Shown here: in pieces, positions 26,212 through 34,715 of the stretch | Numbering within the stretch: the first letter of the stretch is position 1 | How the letters are laid out: each line of letters starts with the position of its first letter | NCBI RefSeq assembly: GCF_019799945.1 | Contig: NZ_JABGCH010000019.1 | Coordinates: 42,639 to 106,638 of the forward strand | Direction: 5' to 3' | From: Modestobacter marinus | GTDB taxonomy: Bacteria; Actinomycetota; Actinomycetes; Mycobacteriales; Geodermatophilaceae | DNA: 64,000 nucleotides | Program-made: the position numbers and the translations under genes | The notes under the pieces: model-generated | Seen by the model: the letters and a program-made list of their open reading frames with translations, nothing else | What the model was told of the DNA's origin: nothing | Databases searched by the model: none

Positions 26212-26649
26212 GTGGCAGGCGAGCCGGCCGGATCCTCGTGGCCCTCGTCCCCGCCGCCACCTGCCGGCGACGGCTGGAACTGGGAGTTGAGCTCCGTCGC
26301 CGAGCTCCCCCGGGTCCGCCAGGACCTCCGTCGGGGCCTGGCCGCTGCTGCCAGCGGGCACACCGCCGCCGAGCTCGACGAGGCCGTCGTCCTCGCCTTC
26401 GACGAGATGGCCTCCAACGCGCTGCGCCACGGCGGCGGCCAGGTGCACGCGCAGGTGCGGCCCACCCCCGAGGCCTGGCTGATCGAGGTCCGGGACGCGG
26501 CCGCGTCCCGGCCGCCGCAGCCCGCGGTGGGCCGCGACCCCAGCCAGGGCGGCCTCGGGCTCTACCTGATCGCCGAGATGGCGCAGGACCACGGCTGGCA
26601 CGTCTCCGACGGCCAGAAGGCCGTCTGGGCGCTCCTGCCGCGGAGCTGA
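26212..26649 (+). CDS. RsbW-like ATP-binding protein (anti-sigma/switch kinase type)
   Basis: A 145-residue histidine-kinase-like ATPase of the HATPase_c_2 class used as anti-sigma factors or serine kinases. The N-box is VLAFDEMASNALRHGGG, and the second ATP-binding block is GRDPSQGGLGLYLIAEMAQDHGW. GTG 26212 starts a Pro/Ser-rich leader of about 20 residues. It faces a GAF/PAS/SpoIIE phosphatase gene end to end. This is a typical partner-switching pairing, although no anti-sigma antagonist (STAS) or sigma gene is nearby. Confidence 0.85.
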   Translation: MAGEPAGSSWPSSPPPPAGDGWNWELSSVAELPRVRQDLRRGLAAAASGHTAAELDEAVVLAFDEMASNALRHGGGQVHAQVRPTPEAWLIEVRDAAASRPPQPAVGRDPSQGGLGLYLIAEMAQDHGWHVSDGQKAVWALLPRS

Positions 26650-26651
26650 AC

Positions 26652-26670
26652 CCGCGGCCTACGGCCGCGG
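26652..26670. terminator. Hairpin between convergent genes
   Basis: CCGCGGCC (26652-26659) and GGCCGCGG (26663-26670) form an 8-bp all-GC stem with a 3-nt loop. It lies where the RsbW-like gene ends (26649) and the SpoIIE gene ends (26659), so it may stop transcription from both sides. Confidence 0.5.
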
Positions 26671-29265
26671 CGGCACGTCCTGCGGCCCGGCCTCCGGAGG
26701 ACGCGGACGGTCCTCGGGGTGCAGCCGGACGGCCACCAGCGCGACGTCGTCCTCCGACCCGCCGGGCCGCATCCGCGCCAGCAGCTGGTCGCACAGCTCG
26801 GCCAGCGGCAGCTCCCCCAGCTCCCCGACCAGGTCCCGCAGGCGCGCCACCCCGTCGTCGAGCAGCAGGCCCGGCCCCTCCACGAGCCCGTCGGTGTAGA
26901 GCAGCACGGTCGCCCCGCGCCGCAGCGACGCCACCTGCTCCTTGCGGGGGGCGGTGGGGTGCACGCCGAGCATCAGGTCGGCCCGCTCGTTGGCCAGCAC
27001 CTCGACCCGGCCGTCCAGGTCGAGCACCATCAGCGGCGGGTGCCCGGCGCTGGACCACCGCAGCCGGGTCTCCCCGCGCCCCCGCTCCTCCGGGGTCTGC
27101 TCGAACCGGGCCACCGCCGCGGTGGCCAGCGTGTGCACCTGCAGGCCCGCGATCGCCCGGTCCAGGTCGGCGAGGACGTCCGCCGGCCCGCCGCCGGTGC
27201 TGTAGGCGATCCCGCGGAGCAGGCTGCGCAGCTGACCCATCGCGGCCGCCGCGACGGTGTCGTGGCCGACCACGTCGCCGATCGCGACCACCGTCGCGCC
27301 GCTGGGCTGCAGGAAGGCGTCGTACCAGTCGCCGCCCACCTGGGCGGCGCGGCCGGCCGGGACGTAGCGGACGGCGATCTCGGCGTGGTCCGGCTCGGGC
27401 GGGGCGGTCAGCATGCTGCGCTGCAGGTCCTCCGCCATCCGGCGTTCCTGCTCGTGCAGCGCCGCGCCGTCCAGGGCCAGTGCCGCCCGGTCGGCGAGCT
27501 CGCTCAGCGTCTCCTGGCCCCAGGCGTCCATGGGCTGGCGACCCCGGGCGCGGTACACGCTCATGGCGCCCAGCACGCGGCCGCGGGCGCGCAACGCCAG
27601 GGTCACCGCCGTCCCGGGGTCCAGCTGCCAGTAGACGTCGCGCACCTCCCCCGCCGGCAGGCCGTGGCCGACGGCGGCGGCGACGTCGGGCACCACCTGG
27701 ATGCCACTGGAGGAGATGGCCTGCACGAGCGGGGCGGTGTTGTCGAGGGCCGCCAGACGCAGCTCGGCGTACCGCGCCACCGTGGGCCGCAGCTCCGGCT
27801 CGTGGTGCCAGCTGGCGACGTCGTGCAGCCGGCCGTCCTCCTCGACGAGGCTGGCGATCACCCAGTCCCCCAGTTCGGGGACGACGGCGCGGGCCAGCTC
27901 CTGTACCGCCGCCCGGGCTCCGCGGCGCTCGACGAGCGCGGCTGAGAGGACGTCGGAGACCCGGGTGGTCAGTGACAGCCGCTGCTCCCGCCGGCGCGCG
28001 ACCTCCTCGGCCCGGCGGCGCTGGGAGACGTCGAGGAAGTAGACCGACAGCCCGTCCGGGTCCGGCCACGCCCGCACCTCGTACCAGCTGTCCAGCGGCG
28101 GGGGGTAGTAGGCCTGGAACGTCGTCATCCGCCCCGACTCCACGGCGCCCCGGTAGTGCACCTCGAAGTCGTTGCCGACGGCGGCCGGGAAGAGCTCCCA
28201 GATGTCGCCGCCGATCAGCTCCTCGCGCGGCCGGCCCAGCAGCCGCTCGGCCTCGCCGTTGACGTAGGTGAAGGTCCAGTCCCGGCCCAGGGAGAAGAAC
28301 GCCGCGGACATCGACTCCAGCACCCGGGCCACCCGGGCGTCGGCCTGCCGCTCCACCGTGGTGTCGTGCGCGGCGCCCACCAGCCGGACGGCGACCCCGC
28401 GCTCGTCCGCGAGCGCCCGGCCGCGCCCGCGGATCCAGCGCGTCGCCCCGGAGGGGAGCACGGCGCGGAACTCGGCGTCGTACAACCCGCAGGTGTCGAC
28501 CGCGGTCTGCAGCGCGGACCGGACCCGGTCGACGTCGTCCGGGTGGGTACGCGCGAGGAACTCGTCGATCGAGCCGGTGAACGACGCGCGGTCGTGGCCG
28601 AACATCGCCATCAGCCGGTCGTCCCAGCTCAGCCGGCCGGTGACCAGGTCCCAGTCGAAGCTGCCGATGCCGGCCGCGTCGATGGCCAGGTCCCAGCGGA
28701 GCCGGCCGGCCTCCAGCTCGGCGGTGACCGCGGTCAGCTCCAGCTCGGTCACGACCGGGCCGGCCAGCCGCTCGAGCAGGACGACGTCGGCATCGGACCA
28801 CTCGTGCGGCTCGGGCCCGAACGCGGCCAGCACACCGACGACGTCCCCGCCGGCGGCGTCGAACAGCGGCACACCCAGGTAGGCGGCGACCTCGCCGGCG
28901 CGGAGCGCGGCCAGGCCGGACACCCGCGGATCGGTGCGGACGTCGCGGTAGGCCTGGGGGGCACGCGCCACCACCACCGTGCCGGCCAGCGTCTCGGCCA
29001 GCGGCCGCTGCTCGCCCACCCGCCACGCCGGGCGACCGGAGGCGCCGGCGATCGTCTGCACCTCGGCGGTCAGCGCCACACCGGCCGACGGCATGTGCAG
29101 CAGCGTGGCGGCCAGGTCGGTGAGCCGCTGCAGGCCAGGGCTGCCCACCGCCGGGCCGGGGCGACGGCCGGCGGCCACCCGGGAGGGGTCGTGCAGCGGC
29201 ATCGTCGCGGTCCCCTCCGCCGGCGCGGGGGCCGGCTGCCACTCCGCGTGCTGTGCTCCGATCAT
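26659..29265 (-). CDS. GAF-PAS-PAS-GAF-PP2C (SpoIIE) serine phosphatase
   Basis: An 868-residue multidomain signalling phosphatase. In order: a GAF domain (about 45-185), two PAS domains (about 185-310 and 325-425, the first with a PAC-like segment GATRWIRGRGRAL), a second GAF (about 445-610), and a C-terminal PP2C/SpoIIE phosphatase (about 625-845). The metal-binding acids of the phosphatase are in VGGDWYDAFLQ, AIGDVVGHD and SEDDVALVAV. Such proteins dephosphorylate STAS anti-anti-sigma factors after sensing small molecules or light/redox cues. Signals are unknown here. It is convergent with an RsbW-like kinase gene and divergent from a FUSC transporter gene. Confidence 0.9.
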   Translation of the reverse strand: MIGAQHAEWQPAPAPAEGTATMPLHDPSRVAAGRRPGPAVGSPGLQRLTDLAATLLHMPSAGVALTAEVQTIAGASGRPAWRVGEQRPLAETLAGTVVVARAPQAYRDVRTDPRVSGLAALRAGEVAAYLGVPLFDAAGGDVVGVLAAFGPEPHEWSDADVVLLERLAGPVVTELELTAVTAELEAGRLRWDLAIDAAGIGSFDWDLVTGRLSWDDRLMAMFGHDRASFTGSIDEFLARTHPDDVDRVRSALQTAVDTCGLYDAEFRAVLPSGATRWIRGRGRALADERGVAVRLVGAAHDTTVERQADARVARVLESMSAAFFSLGRDWTFTYVNGEAERLLGRPREELIGGDIWELFPAAVGNDFEVHYRGAVESGRMTTFQAYYPPPLDSWYEVRAWPDPDGLSVYFLDVSQRRRAEEVARRREQRLSLTTRVSDVLSAALVERRGARAAVQELARAVVPELGDWVIASLVEEDGRLHDVASWHHEPELRPTVARYAELRLAALDNTAPLVQAISSSGIQVVPDVAAAVGHGLPAGEVRDVYWQLDPGTAVTLALRARGRVLGAMSVYRARGRQPMDAWGQETLSELADRAALALDGAALHEQERRMAEDLQRSMLTAPPEPDHAEIAVRYVPAGRAAQVGGDWYDAFLQPSGATVVAIGDVVGHDTVAAAAMGQLRSLLRGIAYSTGGGPADVLADLDRAIAGLQVHTLATAAVARFEQTPEERGRGETRLRWSSAGHPPLMVLDLDGRVEVLANERADLMLGVHPTAPRKEQVASLRRGATVLLYTDGLVEGPGLLLDDGVARLRDLVGELGELPLAELCDQLLARMRPGGSEDDVALVAVRLHPEDRPRPPEAGPQDVPPRP

Positions 29266-29329
29266 GCCTGGTGGCGCGGATCCCGCCGACGTCCCCTCCG
29301 GGCCCCGGGGCCGGAGGGAGGATGTGCCG

Positions 29330-30433
29330 ATGGAGGCCCTCGACCGACTCCGCAGCCGGGCCGGGCCGCTGCAGCGGACGTGGGCCCGGCATCCCCGGCT
29401 CGGCCTGGCGGGGAAGGCGGCCGTGGCGGCCGCCCTCGCCTGGGCCGTGGCCCGGGCGGTACCCGGCCCGGCCGGCCAGTACCCCTACTACGCCCCGCTC
29501 GGGGCGCTGCTGGCGACGACCACCACGCTGGCCGGCTCGGCCCGGGAGGCGGCGCAGACCGTCGCCGCCATCGTGGCCGGCGCCGGGATCGCGCTGGCCG
29601 TGGACGCCCTGGCGCCGTCCCACCTGGTGGGCATCGCCGTCGTCGTGGCGGCCGGCGTGCTGCTGGCCGGCTGGCAACGGCTCGGCAGTGCCCGCAGCTG
29701 GGTGCCGACCACGGCGCTGTTCGTGCTGATCCTCGGCGACCGCGACCCGGTGGGCTACCTGCTCGGCTACGCCGGGCTCACCGCGCTGGGCGCACTGGTC
29801 GGGGTGGCGGTGACCGCGGCGTTCCCCCCGCTGCCGCTGACCTCGGCGCAGGTGCGGCTGGCCCGGCTGCGGGACGCCCTCGCCGCGCAGCTGGACGACC
29901 TCGCCGACGGCCTGCAGCAGGCGCCCCCGCCGACCGAGGACGAGTGGCGGCGCCGGACGCACGTCATCGACCCGCTGCTGGGCCAGATGCGGTCGGCGGT
30001 GCAGGAGACCGCCGAGGCCCGCCGGGGCAACCGCCGCGCCCGGCGGTACCAGCAGGACGCCGACCGGCAGTACGCCCAGGCGCGGGCGCTGGAGCGCCTG
30101 GCTTTGCTGATCGAGGACCTGACCGGGCTGATCTCGGAGACCGAGGTCGCCACGGCTGCCCGGGTGGCGCGGGGACCGGAGCTGCGCCCGCCCGCCGCCA
30201 CCGCCCTGGCCGCGCTCGCCGCGGTGCTGCGCTCGGTGGAGGGTCCGACCGCCGGTCCCGACGTGACGCGCCAGGCCTACGCGGCCCTGCACGTGCTGGC
30301 CGACGCGCTGCGCACGGCCCGGGCCAGGAACGCGGACGACCTGTTCGTCGCCAGCAGCATCGTGGTAGGGATCCGGCGGGCCCTGGCCGCCGTCGTCCCG
30401 CAGGAGCTGGCCGAGGAGGAGGCGCCCGGCTGA
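29330..30433 (+). CDS. FUSC family membrane protein (aromatic acid exporter-like)
   Basis: A 367-residue membrane protein of the fusaric acid resistance (FUSC) family. About six hydrophobic segments lie between residues 25 and 165 (for example AAVAAALAWAVARAVPGPAG and the TTTTLAGSAREAAQTVAAIVAG block, which is family-typical). A long helical cytoplasmic domain with Arg-rich stretches follows (ARRGNRRARRYQQDADRQYAQ). Substrates are probably aromatic or organic acids, by family only. ATG 29330 has GGGAGGAT upstream. Confidence 0.85.
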   Translation: MEALDRLRSRAGPLQRTWARHPRLGLAGKAAVAAALAWAVARAVPGPAGQYPYYAPLGALLATTTTLAGSAREAAQTVAAIVAGAGIALAVDALAPSHLVGIAVVVAAGVLLAGWQRLGSARSWVPTTALFVLILGDRDPVGYLLGYAGLTALGALVGVAVTAAFPPLPLTSAQVRLARLRDALAAQLDDLADGLQQAPPPTEDEWRRRTHVIDPLLGQMRSAVQETAEARRGNRRARRYQQDADRQYAQARALERLALLIEDLTGLISETEVATAARVARGPELRPPAATALAALAAVLRSVEGPTAGPDVTRQAYAALHVLADALRTARARNADDLFVASSIVVGIRRALAAVVPQELAEEEAPG

Positions 30434-30449
30434 CCCCACCCCCGGGGGG

Positions 30450-30465
30450 AGAAGTGGCCACTTCT
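30450..30465. terminator. Palindromic terminator between FUSC and ggt genes
   Basis: AGAAGTGGCCACTTCT is a perfect 16-bp palindrome, extended by GGGG/CCCC-rich flanks. It lies in the 48-bp gap between the convergent FUSC and gamma-glutamyltransferase genes, a fitting place for a bidirectional terminator. Confidence 0.6.
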
Positions 30466-30481
30466 GCCCCAGGGGCGGCGC

Positions 30482-32302
30482 TCAGCGACCGACGGCGTAG
30501 CCCTGCATGCCCCGCGGGTTGGCGGCGGCCCGCAGCACTCCGGTCTCCGGGTCGACGGACACCGCCGACAGCCGGCCCAGCGACCACGCATCGGCGACGA
30601 CCACCGTGTGCCCGCGCCGGCGCAGCTCGCCGATGACGCCGTCGCCGACGCGCGACTCCACGACCACCTCGCCCGGGGTCGTGTCCCGCGGGAAGAACGA
30701 CGACGGGAAGCTCGTCGTGTGCCAGGCCGGCGCGTCGATCGCCGCCTGCAGGTCCAGGCCGCCGAGCGTGTGGGCGAGCCAGAAGCACAGCTGCCACTGG
30801 TCCTGCTGGTCACCGCCCGGGGTGCCGAAGGCCAGGGTGGGGACGCCGCCGCGCAGGGCCAGCGACGGGGAGAGCGTGGTCCGCGGGCGCTTGCCCGGCA
30901 CCAGGGAGTTGGGGAGCCCGGGCTCCAGCCAGAACATCTGCGCACGCGTGCCGAGCGGGAATCCCAGGGCGGGGACGACCGGGGAGCTCTGCAGCCAGCC
31001 GCCGGACGGGGTGGCCGAGACGATGTTGCCCCAGCGGTCGACGACGTCCACGTGGCAGGTGTCCCCGCGGGTGGTGCCGCGTGTGTCCACGGTGGGCTCG
31101 CCGACGCCGGCGATCGTCGCGCCGGAGGGGCGTTCCCGCCCGGAGGTGTCGGTGACGAAGGCGGGCAAGCGCGGCGGGCGCCCACCGGGGGAGCCGGGCC
31201 GCAGCACGGTGCTGGCCCGGTCGCCGATGAGCGCCCGCCGTTCGCTGGTGTAGGCGGCCGACAGCAGGTCGTCCACCGGCACGCTCGCGTCGTCCCCGTA
31301 CCAGGCCTCCCGGTCGGCCATCGCCAGCTTCACCGCCTCGACGCCGGCGTGGACCAACTCGGCGTCGGGAGCAGCGGAGGCGGACCGACCGCGGGAGCCT
31401 GCCGGCAGGACGCCGTCCACCATCGCCAGCGCCTGGAGCAACGCCGGGCCCTGGGACCACGGCCCGGCCTTCGCGAGCGTCCACCCGCGCCAGTCCAGAG
31501 TGACCGGCGGCTCGTACGTCGGGCGCCAGCCGGCCAGGTCCTCACCCGTCAGGAAGCCGCGGTGCGGACGACCGGAGTCGTCCATGAGCGGATGACGGGA
31601 GAACTCGTCGATCGCCTCGGCGACGAACCCCGTGTACCAGGCCGCGAGTGCCGCGTCGATCTGCGCCTCTCGGGAGGGACCGCGCGCTGCGTCGAGCAGT
31701 CGGCGGTAGGTCGAGGCGAGGACCGGGTTGCGGAACAGGCGGCCGGCTGCGGGGGGAGCTCCGTCGGCGGCGAGCCAGGTGGCGGCCGAGGTCGGCCAGT
31801 ACGTGTGGAGATGCTCGGAGACCGAGGCGACGGTCGCGGCGACCCGCGGGAGGAGCGGGTGGCCGTGCTCGGCGTACTCGATGGCGAAGCGGAGGACGGC
31901 GTCCAGCGGCATGGTGCCGTGGTCGCGCAGGAGCGTCAGCCAGGCGCCGAAGGCGCCGGGCACGGTGGCGGCCAGCAGACCCGTCCCGGGGATGAGCCGG
32001 AGCCCGAGGTCGGCGAACGCCTGGGTCGTCGCACCGGCCGGGGCCACGCCCTGACCGGAGAGGACGACGGGGACCCCCGCACCGGTGGCTGCCCGCGGGC
32101 TTCGGGCGAAGAGGACCGGGACCTCGCCGCCCGGACCGTTGAGGTGCGGCTCGACGACCTGCAGGGTGAACCCTGCAGCGACCGCAGCATCGAACGCGTT
32201 GCCACCGGCCTCGAGGGTCGCCATGCCCGCTGCGCTGGCGAGCCAGTGCGTCGAGGCGACCATCCCGAAGGTGCCGGCGAGCTCCGGCCGCGTGGTGAAC
32301 AC
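30482..32302 (-). CDS. Gamma-glutamyltransferase (YwrD-like)
   Basis: An N-terminal nucleophile hydrolase of 606 residues. It processes itself to form two subunits; the expected new N-terminal Thr is in RGDTCHVDVVDRWGN. The large-subunit start (MVASTHWLASAAGMATLEAGGNAFDAAVAAGFTLQVVEPHLNGPGGE) and the small-subunit block (SATPSGGWLQSSPVVPALGFPLGTRAQMFW) match the YwrD branch. No signal peptide is seen, unlike classical periplasmic GGT. The GTG start at 32302 has a -10-like TAGTCT six bases upstream (32314-32309), suggesting a leaderless message. Its 5' end overlaps another open frame on the same strand. Confidence 0.9.
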   Translation of the reverse strand: MFTTRPELAGTFGMVASTHWLASAAGMATLEAGGNAFDAAVAAGFTLQVVEPHLNGPGGEVPVLFARSPRAATGAGVPVVLSGQGVAPAGATTQAFADLGLRLIPGTGLLAATVPGAFGAWLTLLRDHGTMPLDAVLRFAIEYAEHGHPLLPRVAATVASVSEHLHTYWPTSAATWLAADGAPPAAGRLFRNPVLASTYRRLLDAARGPSREAQIDAALAAWYTGFVAEAIDEFSRHPLMDDSGRPHRGFLTGEDLAGWRPTYEPPVTLDWRGWTLAKAGPWSQGPALLQALAMVDGVLPAGSRGRSASAAPDAELVHAGVEAVKLAMADREAWYGDDASVPVDDLLSAAYTSERRALIGDRASTVLRPGSPGGRPPRLPAFVTDTSGRERPSGATIAGVGEPTVDTRGTTRGDTCHVDVVDRWGNIVSATPSGGWLQSSPVVPALGFPLGTRAQMFWLEPGLPNSLVPGKRPRTTLSPSLALRGGVPTLAFGTPGGDQQDQWQLCFWLAHTLGGLDLQAAIDAPAWHTTSFPSSFFPRDTTPGEVVVESRVGDGVIGELRRRGHTVVVADAWSLGRLSAVSVDPETGVLRAAANPRGMQGYAVGR

Positions 32303-33051
32303 GTAGCCAGACTAAGGAGCCGTGGCCGGGTCGCGCTGGGTCGAGCGGAGCCGCGCGGCGGCGCGGTGGTCGTCGGCGTGCTCGGCGACTCACGCATCGG
32401 CACCGGCGGGTCGCCCTCGGGTGCCCGGTGCCGCAGCACCGGCGAGGACTGCACCGGAAGGGTCAGCCGGTGGACCGTCGGGGGCACCGGCCGGTTCCAG
32501 GCGAGCCGGGTGCCGTGCTCGCCGCTGCCCCAGCGGGCCGCGCGGTGCGCCACCGCGCGCAGCGGGTCGAGCACGCGGCCGGCCAGCCGGGCGGCGGGGG
32601 AGGTGCGCCGCCAGGGCGCGGGGGAGGCGAGCAGGTCCACCGTCAGGTCCGTGGCGGACGCCAGGGCCGCCTCCAGCGCCTGGTCCACCCGGGTCGGGGC
32701 CGGGCAGGGCGGGACCGCCCGCGATGCCGCGGGGCGCCGGGCCGGGGCCGGACGTGGCGCGGCGGACGGGCCGCCGCCCAGGCTGTGCACGGTCCGGGGC
32801 GTGCCGCCCCAGGCCAGCCACTCGCCGTCGGTGCCGGCGCCCCAGTTGCCGGAGCGCCGGAGCAGACCCCGGAGCCCGCCCGGGTGCTCATCGGGCGCCG
32901 GTCGCGCTGACACGTGGCCACCGCCCGCGGAGGGCCGGCCACCGGCGGGGCGGCGCGGCGTCGGCCGCACGCTCGCCGGTGCCGCCGGGACCCGGGCGGT
33001 CCCGTGCCGGAGGGCAGGAGCGACCGTGGCGACCGATCGTGCGTCGTCCAT
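31936..33051 (-). CDS. Hypothetical protein, 3' end uncertain (overlaps ggt)
   Basis: The gene starts at ATG 33051 with a strong GAGGAGG seven bases upstream, and codon use is normal for the genome over about 220 codons. Two similar motifs, WLAWGGTPRTVHSLGG and RLAWNRPVPPTVHRLTL, suggest an internal duplication. I do not recognise the family. The frame does not stop before ggt but runs 367 bp into it, to 31936. A one-base shift near 32395 would give a stop at 32392-32390 (ending PVPM... or GADA), so the true protein may be about 220 residues and a frameshift may be present. Start confidence is good; end confidence is poor. Confidence 0.4.
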   Translation of the reverse strand: MDDARSVATVAPALRHGTARVPAAPASVRPTPRRPAGGRPSAGGGHVSARPAPDEHPGGLRGLLRRSGNWGAGTDGEWLAWGGTPRTVHSLGGGPSAAPRPAPARRPAASRAVPPCPAPTRVDQALEAALASATDLTVDLLASPAPWRRTSPAARLAGRVLDPLRAVAHRAARWGSGEHGTRLAWNRPVPPTVHRLTLPVQSSPVLRHRAPEGDPPVPMRESPSTPTTTAPPRGSARPSATRPRLLSLATCSPRGRSSPAPSGWSPRRTGSPAQRAWRPSRPVATRSMLRSLQGSPCRSSSRTSTVRAARSRSSSPEARGQPPVRGSPSSSPVRAWPRPVRRPRRSPTSGSGSSPGRVCWPPPCPAPSAPG

Positions 33052-33377
33052 CGCTTGCCTCCTCAGGTAGTGCCGCAGTCGGGGAAGGGACCGCGGACAA
33101 GGAAGAATCTAGGGACGACGGCGCCCGCGGACCCGCTTCCGGAGCCCCTCCGCCCGGCCGCGTGACCGAACCGTTGCCCTGACCCCCCGTGAGGGACGGT
33201 GACCGCACTCCCGGCCGGTCACTTGTCGACTCGGTCGGGGCAAAAGCCCAGTTCAGTCCGGCGATGACCGGTCGGTCACCCGGGTGGACGGGGCGACGCG
33301 CCGGCGTGTCGCACGGGTCTGGTGGGATGAACGGTGACCGACCGTGCTGCGTCCCCCGCGACGGGGGATGCCCTCGA
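33052..33377. other. Gene-poor region with CGGTnACCG-type motifs
   Basis: No convincing gene is seen. Several short motifs related to CGGTGACCG occur: at 33197-33205, partial at 33216-33222, at 33273-33281, and at 33332-33340. They alternate in orientation (GGTGACC/GGTCACC). A perfect 24-bp palindrome follows at 33378. The stretch probably holds promoters for the genes on either side. Confidence 0.4.
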
Positions 33378-33401
33378 CGGTCCCGTTCCGGAACGGGACC
33401 G
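33378..33401. promoter_or_regulatory. Perfect 24-bp palindrome, likely operator
   Basis: CGGTCCCGTTCC is followed immediately by its exact reverse complement, with no loop. The site is three bases upstream of a possible small gene (33405) and 300 bp upstream of the RsbW-like kinase gene. A loop-free dyad is a poor RNA hairpin but a good site for a dimeric regulator. Confidence 0.55.
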
Positions 33402-33404
33402 GCG

Positions 33405-33590
33405 GTGCCGACGATCCCGGTGCACGCCGGCGTCACCGCCCTGGTGTGGGTCAGCCAGCACCCGGAGTCAGCGGACAAGCACGTCCGAGTGATCGCCACG
33501 AGCCGGATCGTCACCGGCCCACTGGAGTTCACCGGGCTGCTGCAGCACCTCGACGTCCACGGGATGCCCGGCTCCGAACCGATCTGCTGA
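33405..33590 (+). CDS. Small hypothetical protein
   Basis: From GTG 33405 a 61-residue frame runs MPTIPVHAGVTALVWVSQHP, then through HVRVIATSRIVTGPLEFTGL to a Cys end. Codon third positions are mostly G/C from here, while the upstream part of the same open frame is not coding-like. There is no clear ribosome-binding site; the 24-bp palindrome sits directly ahead. No family is recognised. A longer start at ATG 33327 is possible but gives a Cys/Arg-rich leader of poor composition. Confidence 0.35.
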   Translation: MPTIPVHAGVTALVWVSQHPESADKHVRVIATSRIVTGPLEFTGLLQHLDVHGMPGSEPIC

Positions 33591-33702
33591 GCGCGCGCCG
33601 GCCCGGTCCCCCGGGACCGGCGACCGGACCCCGTGGTGCGCGCCCCGAGGGCGTCGGCCACCATGGTCTCCGGCGGAGCATCCGGCCGGGGGGAGGGCGA
33701 AC

Positions 33703-34191
33703 ATGAGCGGACTGGTCTGGCCGTCGGCTCCCGTCCCCTCCGAGAACGGCGACGTGTGGCGCTGGGAGCTGCCCACCGTGCACGACGCGAGCCGGGTGCG
33801 GATGGACCTGCGGGCGCGGCTCGCCCACCCCTCACTGGCGGCCCGCTCGACCGAGGACGCCCGGGAGGGCCTGCTCCTGGTCTTCGAGGAGCTGGCGTCC
33901 AACGCGCTGCGCCACGGCGGCGGCGCGGTGGAGGCGATGATCACCGCGATCCCCAGCGGCTGGGTCGTCGTGCTGACCGACGGCTCGCCCGACGCGCCCC
34001 CGCGGCCGGAGATCGACCGCGACCCCGCCTTCGGCGGGATGGGCCTGCCGATGGTGGCGCAGCTGTCGGTCGACTTCGGCTGGTGCAGCGACCCCGGCCG
34101 CAAGCGGGTGTGGGCCCGGCTGCCCTCCGGCCTCGGAGCCACGGCGGTGCCGCACCCGCGCAGCTCCGAGGGCCCGGCCGGCACCTCCTGA
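33703..34191 (+). CDS. RsbW-like ATP-binding protein (second copy)
   Basis: A 162-residue HATPase_c_2 protein related to the one at 26212-26649. The N-box is LVFEELASNALRHGGGAVEAM; the second block is IDRDPAFGGMGLPMVAQLSVDFGW. Both share the WRWELPTV/WNWELSSV opening, so they are paralogs. A role as anti-sigma factor or serine kinase in partner switching is inferred from family. ATG 33703 has GGGGGAGGG upstream. It is convergent with a small P-loop kinase gene. Confidence 0.85.
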   Translation: MSGLVWPSAPVPSENGDVWRWELPTVHDASRVRMDLRARLAHPSLAARSTEDAREGLLLVFEELASNALRHGGGAVEAMITAIPSGWVVVLTDGSPDAPPRPEIDRDPAFGGMGLPMVAQLSVDFGWCSDPGRKRVWARLPSGLGATAVPHPRSSEGPAGTS

Positions 34192-34211
34192 CGACAGCGC
34201 CGGGTGCGGTC

Positions 34212-34616
34212 TCAGTCCCGGACGACCAGCACCTCGGCGAAGCCCTCGGCGGTGCTCGGCGGCGTCAGCCGCGCCCGCGTGCTGAACACCCCGACCGGGG
34301 GCACCCGGGCCCGGCCGGTGCGCGCGTCGTTGCGGGCCAGGCACGTCCCGAGCGGGACGTCGAGGTGCACCGCCCGCGCGGGCACGCCCGCGGCCCGGGC
34401 CAGCTCCACGAACGGGGCCCGATCGGCCGGCGAGGGGTTGGTGTTGTCGACGACGACGCTCGCCCCCTCGGCCAGCGCCTCGGCCACGACCCGTCGCTGC
34501 CGGGCCTCCCGTCGGCGCGCGTTGGGCCACTGGTCCTTGCTGACGACGACGTGCGTGCCCGCCAGGTGCTCGGCCACCCACGTCGACTTGCCCGACCCCT
34601 GCAGCCCGACCATCAC
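34212..34616 (-). CDS. P-loop kinase-like ATPase (polynucleotide kinase type)
   Basis: A 134-residue P-loop protein. The Walker A motif is MVGLQGSGKSTWV, directly at the N-terminus; a DNTNPS segment is the conserved second motif of the PNKP/AAA_33 kinase group. It resembles the kinase half of polynucleotide kinases and of small nucleoside kinases. The substrate is unknown. GTG 34616 (with AGGA seven bases upstream) or ATG 34613 is the start. It is convergent with the RsbW-like gene and divergent from the PRC-barrel gene. Confidence 0.75.
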   Translation of the reverse strand: MMVGLQGSGKSTWVAEHLAGTHVVVSKDQWPNARRREARQRRVVAEALAEGASVVVDNTNPSPADRAPFVELARAAGVPARAVHLDVPLGTCLARNDARTGRARVPPVGVFSTRARLTPPSTAEGFAEVLVVRD

Positions 34617-34715
34617 GACCAGTTCCTGGCGCAGCGGGCCCGGGGACCGGCGGCGGTTGAGCGTCCCCCGGGGAGGGCAGACACGGTCAGCTGTCCACGA
34701 CCAGAGGAGGTCCGT

